Shown here: positions 18,899 to 28,230 of the stretch, in pieces
Numbering within the stretch: position 1 is the stretch's first letter
Layout: every line of letters starts with the position of its first letter
Source of the DNA: Legionella fallonii LLAP-10
Lineage (GTDB): Bacteria; Pseudomonadota; Gammaproteobacteria; Legionellales; Legionellaceae
Direction: 5' to 3'
DNA: 64,000 nucleotides
Assembly: GCF_000953135.1 (NCBI RefSeq)
Contig: NZ_LN614827.1
Location: forward strand, 1,207,001 to 1,271,000
Translations under genes and position numbers: made by a program
The notes under the pieces: model-generated
What the model was told of the DNA's origin: nothing
Databases searched by the model: none
Seen by the model: only the letters and a program-made list of their open reading frames with translations

Positions 18899-19384
18899 AT
18901 GCCATCTTTTGATATAGTTTCTGAAACGAATGAAGTTGAATTACGTAATGCTGTAGATAATGCTGTGCGTGAAGTTGGTACTCGTTTTGATTTTAGAGGG
19001 GTTGAAGCGACGATAGAGCTAAAAGAGCTTACCGTTACTTTACGCTCTGAATCTGATTTCCAAGTAAGGCAGTTAGAAGATTTATTCCGTAATCATTGTA
19101 CTAAACGTAATGTGAGTACTTCGGGGATCGAGATAGAAGATGAACCAGTACACAGCGGAAAATTCTATTCATTGAATATGACGTTTAAGCAGGGAATTGA
19201 TCAGCCCGCAGCTAAAGAAATAATAAAGTATATTAAAGAAACCAAGGCTAAAGTGCAGGCCTCTATTCAAGGGGATAAAATACGCGTCACAGGTAAAAAG
19301 CGTGACGATCTTCAAGAGATTATCGCCTTATTAAAAAAATCGGATATAGAGTTGCCTTTACAGTACGAAAACTTCAGGGATTAG
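18899..19384 (+). CDS. yajQ: YajQ family nucleotide-binding protein
   Basis: 161 residues matching YajQ throughout: MPSFDIVSETNEVELRNAVDNA, GTRFDFRG, the second half FKQGIDQPAAKEIIKYIKE, KVQASIQGDKIRVTGKKRDDLQ and the end LPLQYENFRD. YajQ has two ferredoxin-like domains; members bind nucleotides and in Xanthomonas cyclic di-GMP. A cyclic di-GMP receptor role is suggestive here because the next gene is a GGDEF-EAL protein, but the genes are convergent and not an operon. Confidence 0.95.
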   Translation: MPSFDIVSETNEVELRNAVDNAVREVGTRFDFRGVEATIELKELTVTLRSESDFQVRQLEDLFRNHCTKRNVSTSGIEIEDEPVHSGKFYSLNMTFKQGIDQPAAKEIIKYIKETKAKVQASIQGDKIRVTGKKRDDLQEIIALLKKSDIELPLQYENFRD

Positions 19385-19398
19385 AGTTACAAACTGTT

Positions 19399-19427
19399 AA
19401 TGGCCGTGTTATTGTACGACGGCCGTT
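19399..19427 (+). terminator. Hairpin after yajQ
   Basis: AATGGCCGT (19399-19407) and ACGGCCGTT (19419-19427) form a 9-bp stem with one G-U pair, 15 bp after the yajQ stop. There is no T-run, so it may work as a stabilising hairpin instead of an intrinsic terminator. Confidence 0.45.
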
Positions 19428-19477
19428 ATTGGTAACTGTTCACCTAATGATATCAATTTAAGCTTTTATACGTTGCT

Positions 19478-19521
19478 CGTATTAGCGCAGCGGTAGCCCC
19501 GATTCCAGGAAATCCGGGCTA
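19478..19521. repeat. REP-like palindrome, ATTAGCGCAGCG type
   Basis: Contains CGTATTAGCGCAGCG followed by GTAGCCCCGATT (19493-19504) and AATCCGGGCTAC (19510-19521), the last two being reverse complements apart from one base. Same family as 40190-40275 and 54168-54240. Lies between the convergent yajQ and GGDEF-EAL genes. Confidence 0.65.
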
Positions 19522-19584
19522 CATATGCTTAAGTTGGTGCTATTAATCGTTCACAACCTCTCATGTCATTCCGAACGATTACCA

Positions 19585-21828
19585 TTACTTAGATGAACTA
19601 ATCATCTTCTTTCGTTCAGGCGTTAAGTTGCAGTAGGCTAGTTTAGCAAACTCCTCTGCGGATACAGGTTTACTCATGAGAAATCCTTGACCGATATAAC
19701 ATTTTTTTGCGATTAAATAGTTGAGTTGTTGTACGGTTTCAATTCCTTCTGCGACAATCTCCATACCCAGTTCGTTAGCTAATTTGATAATAATATCAAT
19801 AATGATGACCTTGTCTTTTTCATTATGAATGTCACTAATAAATTCTTTATCAATTTTTAGGATATCAATAGGGAGTGTTTTTAATCTATTTAATGAGGAA
19901 TATCCTTTACCAAAGTCGTCCAACGACAGTTTTATACCTAATTCAGAGATCTGGTTAAGCACTATATTTATTTCTTCATTATTAGTCATTAATAGACTCT
20001 CGGTGATTTCTAGCTCTAAATACTCCATTGGATATTTATAATCGTGCAGCGTGGTTTCTAAAATAGTGAGAAATTGATTATGGACTAGCTGAATAGGGGA
20101 AATATTAATAGAGAAGGGCAGCATATGATCATAGAGATTATCCCATTTCATGACTTGTTCACAGGCTTTGCGTAAAACCCAGTGTCCCATATCGATAATT
20201 AGTCCTGTGCTTTCGGCAATGGGGATGAATTCATTGGGTGATATTGATCCTAAAACTTCATTATGCCAACGCAATAGAATTTCTGCACCAATAATTTCTT
20301 GATTAATAAGGTTAAATTTTGGTTGATAGTGTAATTCAAACTCATCATTTTGTAATGCTTTACGTAAATGTGTTTCTACTTCAGATTCACGATGTTGGGC
20401 ATAACTTAGTTGTTCTGTGTAAAATTGATAGGTATTTTTGCCACAATTTTTAGCTTTATACATCGCTAAGTCAGCTTTTTTTAGCAGATCATCAGTTGTA
20501 TCTCCATCACCAGGAAAAATCGCTATGCCAATACTTGCAGTAACAGTAATTAATTTGCCGCTAATAGGATAAGGACTATTGAGTTCATTTAATATTCGCT
20601 CAGCAAGTTGACGAGCTGAAGAGGGCGAATGTAAGTTGGTGGCGATTAAGGTAAATTCATCACCGCCTACTCGCGATAGCAGATCTCCTTTTCTGGTGAT
20701 CAAAATCAGACGATTTGAAAATTGCTTTAGTAATTCATCGCCATGAATATGGCCAAAAGTATCATTAGTGGTTTTAAAGTTGTCCAAGTCAATGAGTAAT
20801 AATGCGAGTGAACCACCGCTTCGCATGGCATTTGCAATGGATTTATCAAGTAAATTTTCGAATTCCCGTCTGTTGAATAAATTAGTCAGGGAATCATGGG
20901 AGGCGATGTATTTTAATTCTCTTTGTTTTGTTTTTAATCTTTTTTGCGCATTGAGTACAGAGGAATAAGAGATTACATAGTGAATAATAAGACAGGTACA
21001 AGGGAGTAAATAAGTGATGATCTTAAGAAAATAAGCGATATTATAAGCACTGTCGTATGGAGCATTGGATAGCATCATTAAATAAATTGACATGACTATT
21101 TGGGTAATCGCTATATAAAAAATACAATCTGTTAAAATGTATGGATACGTTTTATATGTTTTGGGGTAAATAAAAAGAATTAATGATAGATAAATGCCTA
21201 TAGAAACCAATTCATAAGGTCTAGAAAAATAAGCATCCTTAAACCACATTGTAGGTAATTTTATGACTGTGGCAGCATAATAAATCAGAGTAATCGCTAT
21301 CAATACTAAAAAGGTTGCGAGTAGAATAAAAGTAGATAAATTTAAATTTTCTTCATCATTGCTATGGAGTAAGAGAGTTAATCCTACTATTAATATTAAC
21401 CCACTAATGCTATTTGAAAAAATCCAAAGTAATGCGTCCAGGTTATTTTTTTCAATATATGGCAGTGATATGCCATCAATAACTAAAATGTTAAGGGCCT
21501 CAAGAGAGCCTGAAAATAATACAGATAAACCAATGATTAATGCAATTTTATCATTACTTAATCGATATTGAGTAAAGGCCAGTAAAACAGTAATTGCAGC
21601 AAGAGAGAAGCCAGACCATTGTAATAAAATTTGCCTAAAATAGCCACGGACTTGTGATTCTACAAGTTGCGAATGCAGTCCTTGATTCAATTTATTGGTT
21701 ATGGAGCTAAAGTCCATTCCAGAATGGAGGCCGAGGTAGGGGAGTCCGAGCAATAAAATGATAATCAAGACTAAGAATTGAGGTATTCTTTTTAATGCTA
21801 CTTCATTAAAGGTAAATGAATCGTCCAT
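19585..21828 (-). CDS. Membrane GGDEF-EAL cyclic di-GMP enzyme
   Basis: 747 residues. About eight hydrophobic segments in the first 280 residues, then a GGDEF domain (SRVGGDEFTLIA near residue 390) with an inhibitory-site RKGD exactly five residues before GGDEF, then an EAL domain. The EAL signature reads EILLRW; the other phosphodiesterase residues are present (SINISPIQL, LEITESLL, LDDFGKGYSSL, LKIDKEFI, VAEGIET, GQGFLMSKP). Both synthase and phosphodiesterase activities are therefore possible. The N-terminal sensor is not a family I can name. Transcribed alone. Confidence 0.92.
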   Translation of the reverse strand: MDDSFTFNEVALKRIPQFLVLIIILLLGLPYLGLHSGMDFSSITNKLNQGLHSQLVESQVRGYFRQILLQWSGFSLAAITVLLAFTQYRLSNDKIALIIGLSVLFSGSLEALNILVIDGISLPYIEKNNLDALLWIFSNSISGLILIVGLTLLLHSNDEENLNLSTFILLATFLVLIAITLIYYAATVIKLPTMWFKDAYFSRPYELVSIGIYLSLILFIYPKTYKTYPYILTDCIFYIAITQIVMSIYLMMLSNAPYDSAYNIAYFLKIITYLLPCTCLIIHYVISYSSVLNAQKRLKTKQRELKYIASHDSLTNLFNRREFENLLDKSIANAMRSGGSLALLLIDLDNFKTTNDTFGHIHGDELLKQFSNRLILITRKGDLLSRVGGDEFTLIATNLHSPSSARQLAERILNELNSPYPISGKLITVTASIGIAIFPGDGDTTDDLLKKADLAMYKAKNCGKNTYQFYTEQLSYAQHRESEVETHLRKALQNDEFELHYQPKFNLINQEIIGAEILLRWHNEVLGSISPNEFIPIAESTGLIIDMGHWVLRKACEQVMKWDNLYDHMLPFSINISPIQLVHNQFLTILETTLHDYKYPMEYLELEITESLLMTNNEEINIVLNQISELGIKLSLDDFGKGYSSLNRLKTLPIDILKIDKEFISDIHNEKDKVIIIDIIIKLANELGMEIVAEGIETVQQLNYLIAKKCYIGQGFLMSKPVSAEEFAKLAYCNLTPERKKMISSSK

Positions 21829-21912
21829 TGTTTATACCTACTTCACTAAAAATGTTTGAAACAAATTAGTACTATCCTTTTATAAAATTTAGCATACTAT
21901 GGGGCTAATAGC

Positions 21913-22974
21913 TTATTTTGCAGAGAAAATAGTTTGGTGATAATAAGCACTGGTATTTAGTAGCTGTTTGTATGGACTATTCGGTTGTTTGATTATCCAA
22001 GAGGAGAAGCTTTGATTCAGATGAGCCCTTGAGTGCACATAAGTATAAAATAACTTGATAAAACTTGTTCTCGCTTGGTGATATTCTTTTTTCCATGGTT
22101 GTGCGGTAAGAGAAGGGGATTCTCCAAATAAATTAATTCCGCCTAGAGCTGCTTGGCGTGTGATAATATCTTCTAAACTGAGATGTTGTGAATTAGATAA
22201 TATATCGCGCATGACCATGAATGTGGTTGTTCTCCCATTCCCTGCTGCACAGTGGAAATGCAGCCAGGCATTAGCTGGTAGATTTTTAATAATTATTAAG
22301 AATTGGTCGACTTGATCAGGTGCGGGTGGATGATAATCTGGCACCTCTATCCTAAAGTAGCCTGTATTCGCCTTTTGGGCTGTTTTTTGTTCACTGTCAA
22401 TTTCTTTCACCGCTATTGTTACTGGGTCTATTGGAACCTTAATTCCCTCTTGTGGTTTGCCTAGTTTATTAATCTGTACGATCCCGGATTGGGTCAAATA
22501 GTGAGTCCATTTTTGCTCGGATTCATTGATTTCTTTAGGAGATTTTCCCCAATTTATTTCATCTCTTTTATAGAACAAACTAATAGGTAAGTTGTTAAGA
22601 TAAAGATGAGTTTCCTGTCGTAGGTCAATAAGAACAACGGGATGTTTGGAACCTATCTGTTTTTTCAACCATATCATACTTCCTAAAGAAGGTGCGGCAC
22701 TACCAGAAATGAATAAGGTATCCATTCCATAGCGATTTATTTTCATATGCTGCAAACGTAACATTTTGGCCGCATCCCCAGTACTTCGCCAATGAACCGG
22801 CTCTATTTCAGCTAAACCATTGCTGTCTTGCCAATGATTTTTTGTCCAAAATGCTCCCTTAGGAAGTTGTATTTTTGTCGATGGTTCATTGATTTTCATG
22901 TTATTAGCTTCAACAAATAGAAGAGGGTTTATCAAGAATAAAATAGCAAAAAGGTATAGTTTAATTATTTTCAT
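21913..22974 (-). CDS. Cysteine-phytase/PTP-like phosphatase, secreted or translocated
   Basis: 353 residues with an N-terminal signal peptide (KLYLFAILFLINPLLFVEANN). The protein-tyrosine-phosphatase loop is intact: HFHCAAGNGRTTTF, Cys242 and Arg248, matching the HCxxGxxRT signature of cysteine phytases, and an upstream DYHPPAPDQVD could supply the general acid. Family knowledge: L. pneumophila LppA is a Dot/Icm-linked phytase with this loop that degrades inositol hexakisphosphate. Whether this gene is the orthologue needs an alignment. A periplasmic or secreted phosphatase acting on inositol phosphates is the leading reading. Confidence 0.8.
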   Translation of the reverse strand: MKIIKLYLFAILFLINPLLFVEANNMKINEPSTKIQLPKGAFWTKNHWQDSNGLAEIEPVHWRSTGDAAKMLRLQHMKINRYGMDTLFISGSAAPSLGSMIWLKKQIGSKHPVVLIDLRQETHLYLNNLPISLFYKRDEINWGKSPKEINESEQKWTHYLTQSGIVQINKLGKPQEGIKVPIDPVTIAVKEIDSEQKTAQKANTGYFRIEVPDYHPPAPDQVDQFLIIIKNLPANAWLHFHCAAGNGRTTTFMVMRDILSNSQHLSLEDIITRQAALGGINLFGESPSLTAQPWKKEYHQARTSFIKLFYTYVHSRAHLNQSFSSWIIKQPNSPYKQLLNTSAYYHQTIFSAK

Positions 22975-23024
22975 AATTCATATTGGACGGTTTATGATAG
23001 TTTAAACTTGAATTACTTAAGTTA

Positions 23025-23402
23025 CTATTCATGACAAGAAATTCCTAATATATTTAATCCACGCTCAATATCATCGGCTACTGTTGGGGTGGATAATAAG
23101 TATTCTCCTGTATGTTCTGTTAATTCATCTTGAGCGAAATCAAAAGCCTCATTCCATTCCTTTTCGCTATAATCGCCGCGCCCTAAATACATTAATGCCA
23201 CTAAGGTTGCTTGTTGATCAGGGCGTAAATTATCAATAAAGTCTACTGTTTCTTCATAGACAGGATCATTTTGATAATCAGCTAAAACATAGAGAGAGTC
23301 CATGTCTTCCGTAACTTCAGGAAAACTGACTTCCTCTTTGGCTTGAAATTGTCGTGCCTTATCAAGAAGGTCCGATATTGTTTCTGTATCAATATTTAAC
23401 AT
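23025..23402 (-). CDS. DUF3775 domain protein
   Basis: 125 residues, acidic and helical. The pattern LVALMYLGRGDYSEKEWNEA and the end LLSTPTVADDIERGLNILG match what I know of DUF3775, a small family of unknown function. AAGGAG lies upstream of the ATG. It is 50 bp upstream of the phosphatase gene on the same strand and may be co-transcribed with it. No function is proposed. Confidence 0.75.
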   Translation of the reverse strand: MLNIDTETISDLLDKARQFQAKEEVSFPEVTEDMDSLYVLADYQNDPVYEETVDFIDNLRPDQQATLVALMYLGRGDYSEKEWNEAFDFAQDELTEHTGEYLLSTPTVADDIERGLNILGISCHE

Positions 23403-23599
23403 ATTTAACTCCTTATACTACTATTCTTCCTTATTTATACTTTGTATAAAGCCAGTCTATCTATATAAAATATAGTACTTTTCGTCGCTGTTATCTCTTA
23501 GGTTGATGCCCTTAATTGCTCACATCATGATGTGATTACTTCTTATACCCGGTCTCCTATCCAACAAAAGATGTTGGGCGAAAAAGAAGCATAAACGAA

Positions 23600-23626
23600 T
23601 TGGGGGAGAACCTGTTGTGCTATAAT
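23600..23626 (+). promoter_or_regulatory. Candidate promoter of the Sel1-repeat gene
   Basis: A perfect −10 hexamer TATAAT at 23621-23626 lies 26 bp before the ATG at 23652; the −35 (TTGGGG, 23600-23605, 15-nt spacer) is weak. The 13 bases at 23615-23627 are identical to the core promoter at 62154-62166. Confidence 0.5.
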
Positions 23627-23651
23627 TGAACAATACATGTTGGGAGGTCTT

Positions 23652-25121
23652 ATGAGTAGAATCATTGCACTTGCTCTATCTGTATTTCTTTTTACAACAC
23701 CCCTTGTTGCCATGGATGTTGATAACGGTAGAACCTCTCAAGCAGAAGCCAATATTCAAGATAAAGCAGAACAAGGAGATGCTGAATCGCAGCTTGAATT
23801 AGGCATTAATTATGAAAAAGGAAATGGTGTTGAGCATGATCTGAAAAAAGCTTTTTATTGGTACCAGAAATCGGCTGATCAAGGAAACCCCGATGCGCAA
23901 AATAATCTCGGTTTATTATATTTAAAAGGTAATGGCGTACCTCAAGATTACAACAAGGCCGTTTTTTGGATAAAAAAAGCAGCAGCTCAAGGATTAGGTA
24001 TAAGTCTGAATAATATGGGTGTTTTATATGAACATGGAACGGGGGTGCCCAAAGACATGAAACAAGCTTTTCTTTGGTACAAAAAGGCAGCAGAAAAGGG
24101 GAGTGCAGAAGGACAATATAATGTAGCTGTGATGTACATGATTGGCGGCGGTGTTACCAAAGATATGAATCAATCTATTTACTGGTACAAAAAATCTGCG
24201 GAGCAAGGTGATCTAGATGCTGCAAATAATTTAGGTGTTCTTTATGAACGAGGTGATCTCGTTAATAAAAATATAAAAGAAGCTATTTCTTGGTACACCA
24301 AAGCAGCGGAACAAGGTTCAGATTTAGCGCAGACTAACCTAGGTGTTTTGTATTTAAGTAGTGATGATCCAATTAAAGATTATAAAAAAGCAAAATATTG
24401 GTTCGAAAAAGCAGCGGAACAGGGAAACGTAAAGGCACAAAATAATCTTGGCTTTTTATTTGAGCGAGGAATGGGAGCCGAGAAAAGTTTGAAACAGGCT
24501 ATTTACTGGTATCAAAAAGCAGCTGATCAAGGGTATATGATGGCTGCAAACAATTTAGGCATTCTCTATTCCAAGGATGGCGAGTTTAAAGATTATACGC
24601 GGTCGCTGAAGTGGTTTCAAAAAGCGGCAGATAAAGGGTTTGCTGATGCGCAAAATAGCCTTGGTTTGATTTATATGAATGGCGCGGGTGTTGAAAAAGA
24701 TAATAAAAAAGCTTTTTTTTGGTACAAGAAGGCTGCCGATCAAGGGTCTATGTGGGGTAAATACAATCTTGGGGTAATGTATATGAATGGCTTGGGGGCT
24801 AAAAAGGACAGCAAACAAGCTGTAGATTTATTTCAGATAGCAGCAGAACAAGGCCTTCCTTTAGCGCAAAATAATTTAGGTGTTATGTATTTGGATGGCG
24901 ATGGGGTAAAAAAGGATTATAAAAAAGCGGTTTATTGGTTTAATAAAGCGGCTGATCAAAATCTTGACGTAGGTGAAATCAATCTTGGATTAATGTATGC
25001 CGAAGGTAAAGGAGTACCTAAAGATTTAGCAAAAGCTAAATATTGGATAGGCAAAGCTAAAGAAACGGGGTCTTCTGATGCCAGTAAGCTATGGATGGCT
25101 TATAAATTATGGAGGTATTAA
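23652..25121 (+). CDS. Sel1-repeat (TPR-like) exported protein
   Basis: About 489 residues: a signal peptide (MSRIIALALSVFLFTTPLVA) followed by twelve consecutive Sel1-type repeats of about 36 residues, each with the NNLGxLYxxGxGVxKDxxKAxxWYxKAAEQG pattern in part. ATG at 23652 is preferred to ATG 23637 because GGGAGG (23642-23647) sits 5 nt before it. Legionella Sel1 proteins such as LpnE and EnhC act in host-cell entry or trafficking (family knowledge). Which partner this one binds cannot be read from sequence. Confidence 0.88.
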   Translation: MSRIIALALSVFLFTTPLVAMDVDNGRTSQAEANIQDKAEQGDAESQLELGINYEKGNGVEHDLKKAFYWYQKSADQGNPDAQNNLGLLYLKGNGVPQDYNKAVFWIKKAAAQGLGISLNNMGVLYEHGTGVPKDMKQAFLWYKKAAEKGSAEGQYNVAVMYMIGGGVTKDMNQSIYWYKKSAEQGDLDAANNLGVLYERGDLVNKNIKEAISWYTKAAEQGSDLAQTNLGVLYLSSDDPIKDYKKAKYWFEKAAEQGNVKAQNNLGFLFERGMGAEKSLKQAIYWYQKAADQGYMMAANNLGILYSKDGEFKDYTRSLKWFQKAADKGFADAQNSLGLIYMNGAGVEKDNKKAFFWYKKAADQGSMWGKYNLGVMYMNGLGAKKDSKQAVDLFQIAAEQGLPLAQNNLGVMYLDGDGVKKDYKKAVYWFNKAADQNLDVGEINLGLMYAEGKGVPKDLAKAKYWIGKAKETGSSDASKLWMAYKLWRY

Positions 25122-25187
25122 TACGGAAGGTAGGGTTTTTGCTATTATTATACAAAAGTAAAGAATAAAAACTAATGGACTAGTTCT

Positions 25188-26777
25188 ATGCCTCGTTTCC
25201 AGATAAAAAACCCAGAAAACAGACAATGGCGAATGCTTTTAGTTTATGATTTTTATCGGATTTTAAGCGTTTTTTTATTTTTAGGTATTTATTTTTATAG
25301 TTATAGCTATATCTATAAACCGCATTCTCTTCTATTTTTTTCCATTCTTTTTGTTTATTTTATTTTTACCTTACTTTTTCTTTATTTGGGTTATTTCCAA
25401 GTCCTTAATTTTGTTAAACAAGTATTGTTATCTGGAACTATAGATGTCATAGCCATTTCCTCTATGTTGATTATTATCGGCAACATGCAGGCCGGGTATG
25501 GTATTTTATTAAATGTCACTATTGCTGCATTGAGTATTTTAGTTCCTGGGCGGCTGGCAATATTTTTTGCGGCCTTAGCTAGTTTTCTGCTTCTATGTGG
25601 GAATACCTTACAATTTTTCCTGAATCATCAAAAAGATTTAATCACTTTTTATTACAGTGGAATTTATGGCGCCGGTTTTTTCGGCACCGCATTAACTGCT
25701 TGGTATCTTTCTAACAGGATAAGGGCTTCTGAGGTTTTGGCCCAACATAGAAGTGATGAGTTGGCTGAAATGCAAAGAATTAATGAGTACATCGTGGAGC
25801 AACTGCATTCAGGCATTATTTACGTAGATGAGGCCAAGCAGATTAAACTAATTAATTCCGCAGCACGGGCATTATTTAATATGAGTAATAATAAAGTGCT
25901 TATAAATTTAAATCAGTTATCTCCTTTATTAGTAGAAAAATTTGATAATTTTTTGATTAAGTTCAAGCAAAATGAACGTGTTGTTCAAACTGTTATTGAA
26001 GCGCTTTATCTTCGAGTGCATTTTTTTTCTACCGCAATAGCTAATAATCCTGCAGTACTCATTCTTGTTGAGGATATGACTAATATAGCTCAGCAAGCAC
26101 AACAACTTAAATTGGCTTCATTAGGGCGTTTTTCTGCAAGTATTGCCCATGAATTACGTAATCCTTTAGGTGCTATTGCACATGCCGCTCAATTGCTTGG
26201 TGATGAAAAGGGCTTGAATCAAGAAGATATTAGATTAAAACAATTAATTATCAATAATTGTGAACGGATGAACGGAGTTATTAAGAACGTATTACAGCTT
26301 ACTAGACGCCAACAATCGCAGCCACAGGTTAATGAGATGTACTCTTTTTTAGAGCAATTTAAACAAGACTTTTGTCATAATAATCATTGTGATTTTATTA
26401 TTAAATTACCTGAAGACAAGAAATTATCAGTCGTTTTTGATAAAAGTCAGTTAGAGCAAATCTTAGTTATATTATGTGATAATGCAATGCAGCACGGCCG
26501 AGATGAAGAGGGAAATGCTCGTATAATAGTTACTGTTAAATCAACAACCTATAAGACAATAGTCACTGTCAGCGATTTTGGTCAGGGTATTCCTGTTGAA
26601 AATAGAGATAATATCTTTGAGCCTTTTTTTACGACATTAAGAAGCGGAACAGGAATGGGATTGTTTCTTGCTAGAGATTTATGTGAAATTAATCAAGCGA
26701 GGTTAAATTTGATTGATTCCAGTAAGGGGAGTTGTTTTGCTATTACCTTAAATTCTATGGATGAAGTATTAATATGA
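25188..26777 (+). CDS. pilS: Sensor histidine kinase PilS
   Basis: 529 residues: about six hydrophobic segments in the first 170 residues, a linker with PAS-like features (IVEQLHSGIIYVDEAKQIKLINSAARALF), the phospho-acceptor H-box FSASIAHELRNPLGAIAHAA (His near 321) and ATPase motifs N (ILCDNAMQHG), G1 (VSDFGQGIP), F (FEPFFTT) and G2 (GTGMGLFLA). In Pseudomonas PilS controls pilin expression with PilR. The stop overlaps the response regulator start by 4 bp. No pilA is visible nearby. Confidence 0.93.
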   Translation: MPRFQIKNPENRQWRMLLVYDFYRILSVFLFLGIYFYSYSYIYKPHSLLFFSILFVYFIFTLLFLYLGYFQVLNFVKQVLLSGTIDVIAISSMLIIIGNMQAGYGILLNVTIAALSILVPGRLAIFFAALASFLLLCGNTLQFFLNHQKDLITFYYSGIYGAGFFGTALTAWYLSNRIRASEVLAQHRSDELAEMQRINEYIVEQLHSGIIYVDEAKQIKLINSAARALFNMSNNKVLINLNQLSPLLVEKFDNFLIKFKQNERVVQTVIEALYLRVHFFSTAIANNPAVLILVEDMTNIAQQAQQLKLASLGRFSASIAHELRNPLGAIAHAAQLLGDEKGLNQEDIRLKQLIINNCERMNGVIKNVLQLTRRQQSQPQVNEMYSFLEQFKQDFCHNNHCDFIIKLPEDKKLSVVFDKSQLEQILVILCDNAMQHGRDEEGNARIIVTVKSTTYKTIVTVSDFGQGIPVENRDNIFEPFFTTLRSGTGMGLFLARDLCEINQARLNLIDSSKGSCFAITLNSMDEVLI

Positions 26778-28099
26778 CTAGAAGTAATGTGCTCGTTATA
26801 GACGATGAACCTGATATTCGTGAATTATTCATGCTGACTTTATCGCGCATGGGGGTGTCTTGTGATACTGCTGTTGATTTCAAGCAAGGTTTAGACCGCA
26901 TTAAACAAAATAACTACTCTCTTGTTTTAACCGACATGCGTTTACCCGATGGCGATGGTATAGAAATTGTCAAGTTTATCCAGAAGTTTAAGCCGCAACT
27001 TCCTGTAGCAGTAATCACTGCCTATGGCAATGTGGAGGGGGCCGTTAATACTCTAAAAGCAGGCGCTTTTGATTATGTGTCTAAACCTATTGATTTAGTC
27101 ATGTTAAAAGAGCTCGTTAAAACTGCTTTAGCGATGAAGAATGTTACTCAAGAAGAACACGATGGATTACTTGTTGGCGATAGTCTAGTCATGCAACAGT
27201 TGAGAGAAAATATTCAAAAACTTGCTCGTAATCAAGCCCCAGTTTTTATTCAAGGAGATTCCGGGGTGGGTAAGGAGCTAGTTGCTCAATTGATCCATGC
27301 CCATGGCCCAAGAATGGATAAACCTTTTATACCGGTCAATTGTGGGGCTATTCCTGCAGAATTGATGGAATCTGAATTTTTTGGCCATAAAAAAGGAAGT
27401 TTTACAGGAGCAATAGCCGATAAATCAGGTTTATTTGTTGCGGCACATGGCGGTACTTTATTTCTTGATGAAATAGCTGAACTTCCCTTAGCAATGCAGG
27501 TTAAATTACTCCGCGCGATTCAGGAAAAAGCAATTAAGCCTATCGGTGAATTATACGAGATTCCAGTTGATGTGCGAATTTTAAGCGCAAGTCACAAGAA
27601 TTTATTGGAGGAAATAAGCGCTGGTAGATTTAGACAAGATTTATATTATCGTGTTAATGTAATCGAATTACGTGTCCCTACTTTATCAGAAAGATTATCT
27701 GACATTCCTTCTTTAGCTTCGACAATCATAAAAAAACTGACTAAAAACCAAAAGAAACATTCCGTTACTCTGCGGCCTGAGTGCTTGGATGTGTTGCAAA
27801 ACTATCATTTCCCTGGCAATGTCCGAGAGTTAGAAAATATTCTAGAACGCGCTATGGCAATGTGTGAGGGAGATGTCATTGAGGTAAAAGACTTGTATAT
27901 ACCTCAAATAGCCACGATGCCCCCCATTGTTTCTTCATCCACCTCGGCTGGCTTGACAGGGTTCCTATTGGATCAGGAAAAAGAATTAATTCTTGATGCG
28001 CTCAAGAAAACCAAATGGAATAGAACTGCCGCAGCTCGATTATTAGGGGTGAGTTTTAGAACCTTAAGATATAGGTTAAAAAAATTAGGCCTCGACTAA
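26774..28099 (+). CDS. pilR: Sigma-54 response regulator PilR
   Basis: 441 residues: receiver (VIDDEPDIRELF, phospho-acceptor in LTDMRLPDGDG near Asp54), AAA+ sigma-54 activator domain (Walker A GDSGVGKELVAQ, the sigma-54 contact loop GSFTGA where GAFTGA is commoner, Walker B GGTLFLDEIAELP) and a Fis-type helix-turn-helix (NRTAAARLLGVSFRTLRYRL). Partner of the overlapping pilS. The hairpin 46 bp downstream probably ends the transcript. Confidence 0.94.
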   Translation: MTRSNVLVIDDEPDIRELFMLTLSRMGVSCDTAVDFKQGLDRIKQNNYSLVLTDMRLPDGDGIEIVKFIQKFKPQLPVAVITAYGNVEGAVNTLKAGAFDYVSKPIDLVMLKELVKTALAMKNVTQEEHDGLLVGDSLVMQQLRENIQKLARNQAPVFIQGDSGVGKELVAQLIHAHGPRMDKPFIPVNCGAIPAELMESEFFGHKKGSFTGAIADKSGLFVAAHGGTLFLDEIAELPLAMQVKLLRAIQEKAIKPIGELYEIPVDVRILSASHKNLLEEISAGRFRQDLYYRVNVIELRVPTLSERLSDIPSLASTIIKKLTKNQKKHSVTLRPECLDVLQNYHFPGNVRELENILERAMAMCEGDVIEVKDLYIPQIATMPPIVSSSTSAGLTGFLLDQEKELILDALKKTKWNRTAAARLLGVSFRTLRYRLKKLGLD

Positions 28100-28144
28100 A
28101 AGTTGTTGATCACTCACATTATTTAAATAGTGTTAATTTTGAGT

Positions 28145-28170
28145 AATCAGCTAATATTTACCCGCTGATT
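28145..28170 (+). terminator. Hairpin after pilR
   Basis: AATCAGC (28145-28151) and GCTGATT (28164-28170) form a perfect 7-bp stem with a 12-nt loop, 46 bp after the pilR stop. There is no T-run after it, so termination is plausible but not certain. Confidence 0.5.
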
Positions 28171-28230
28171 GGATAAAATTGTGTGTTACTATTATTATTA
28201 CATTAGAGTAATAAATTATTGTGGTGAATT

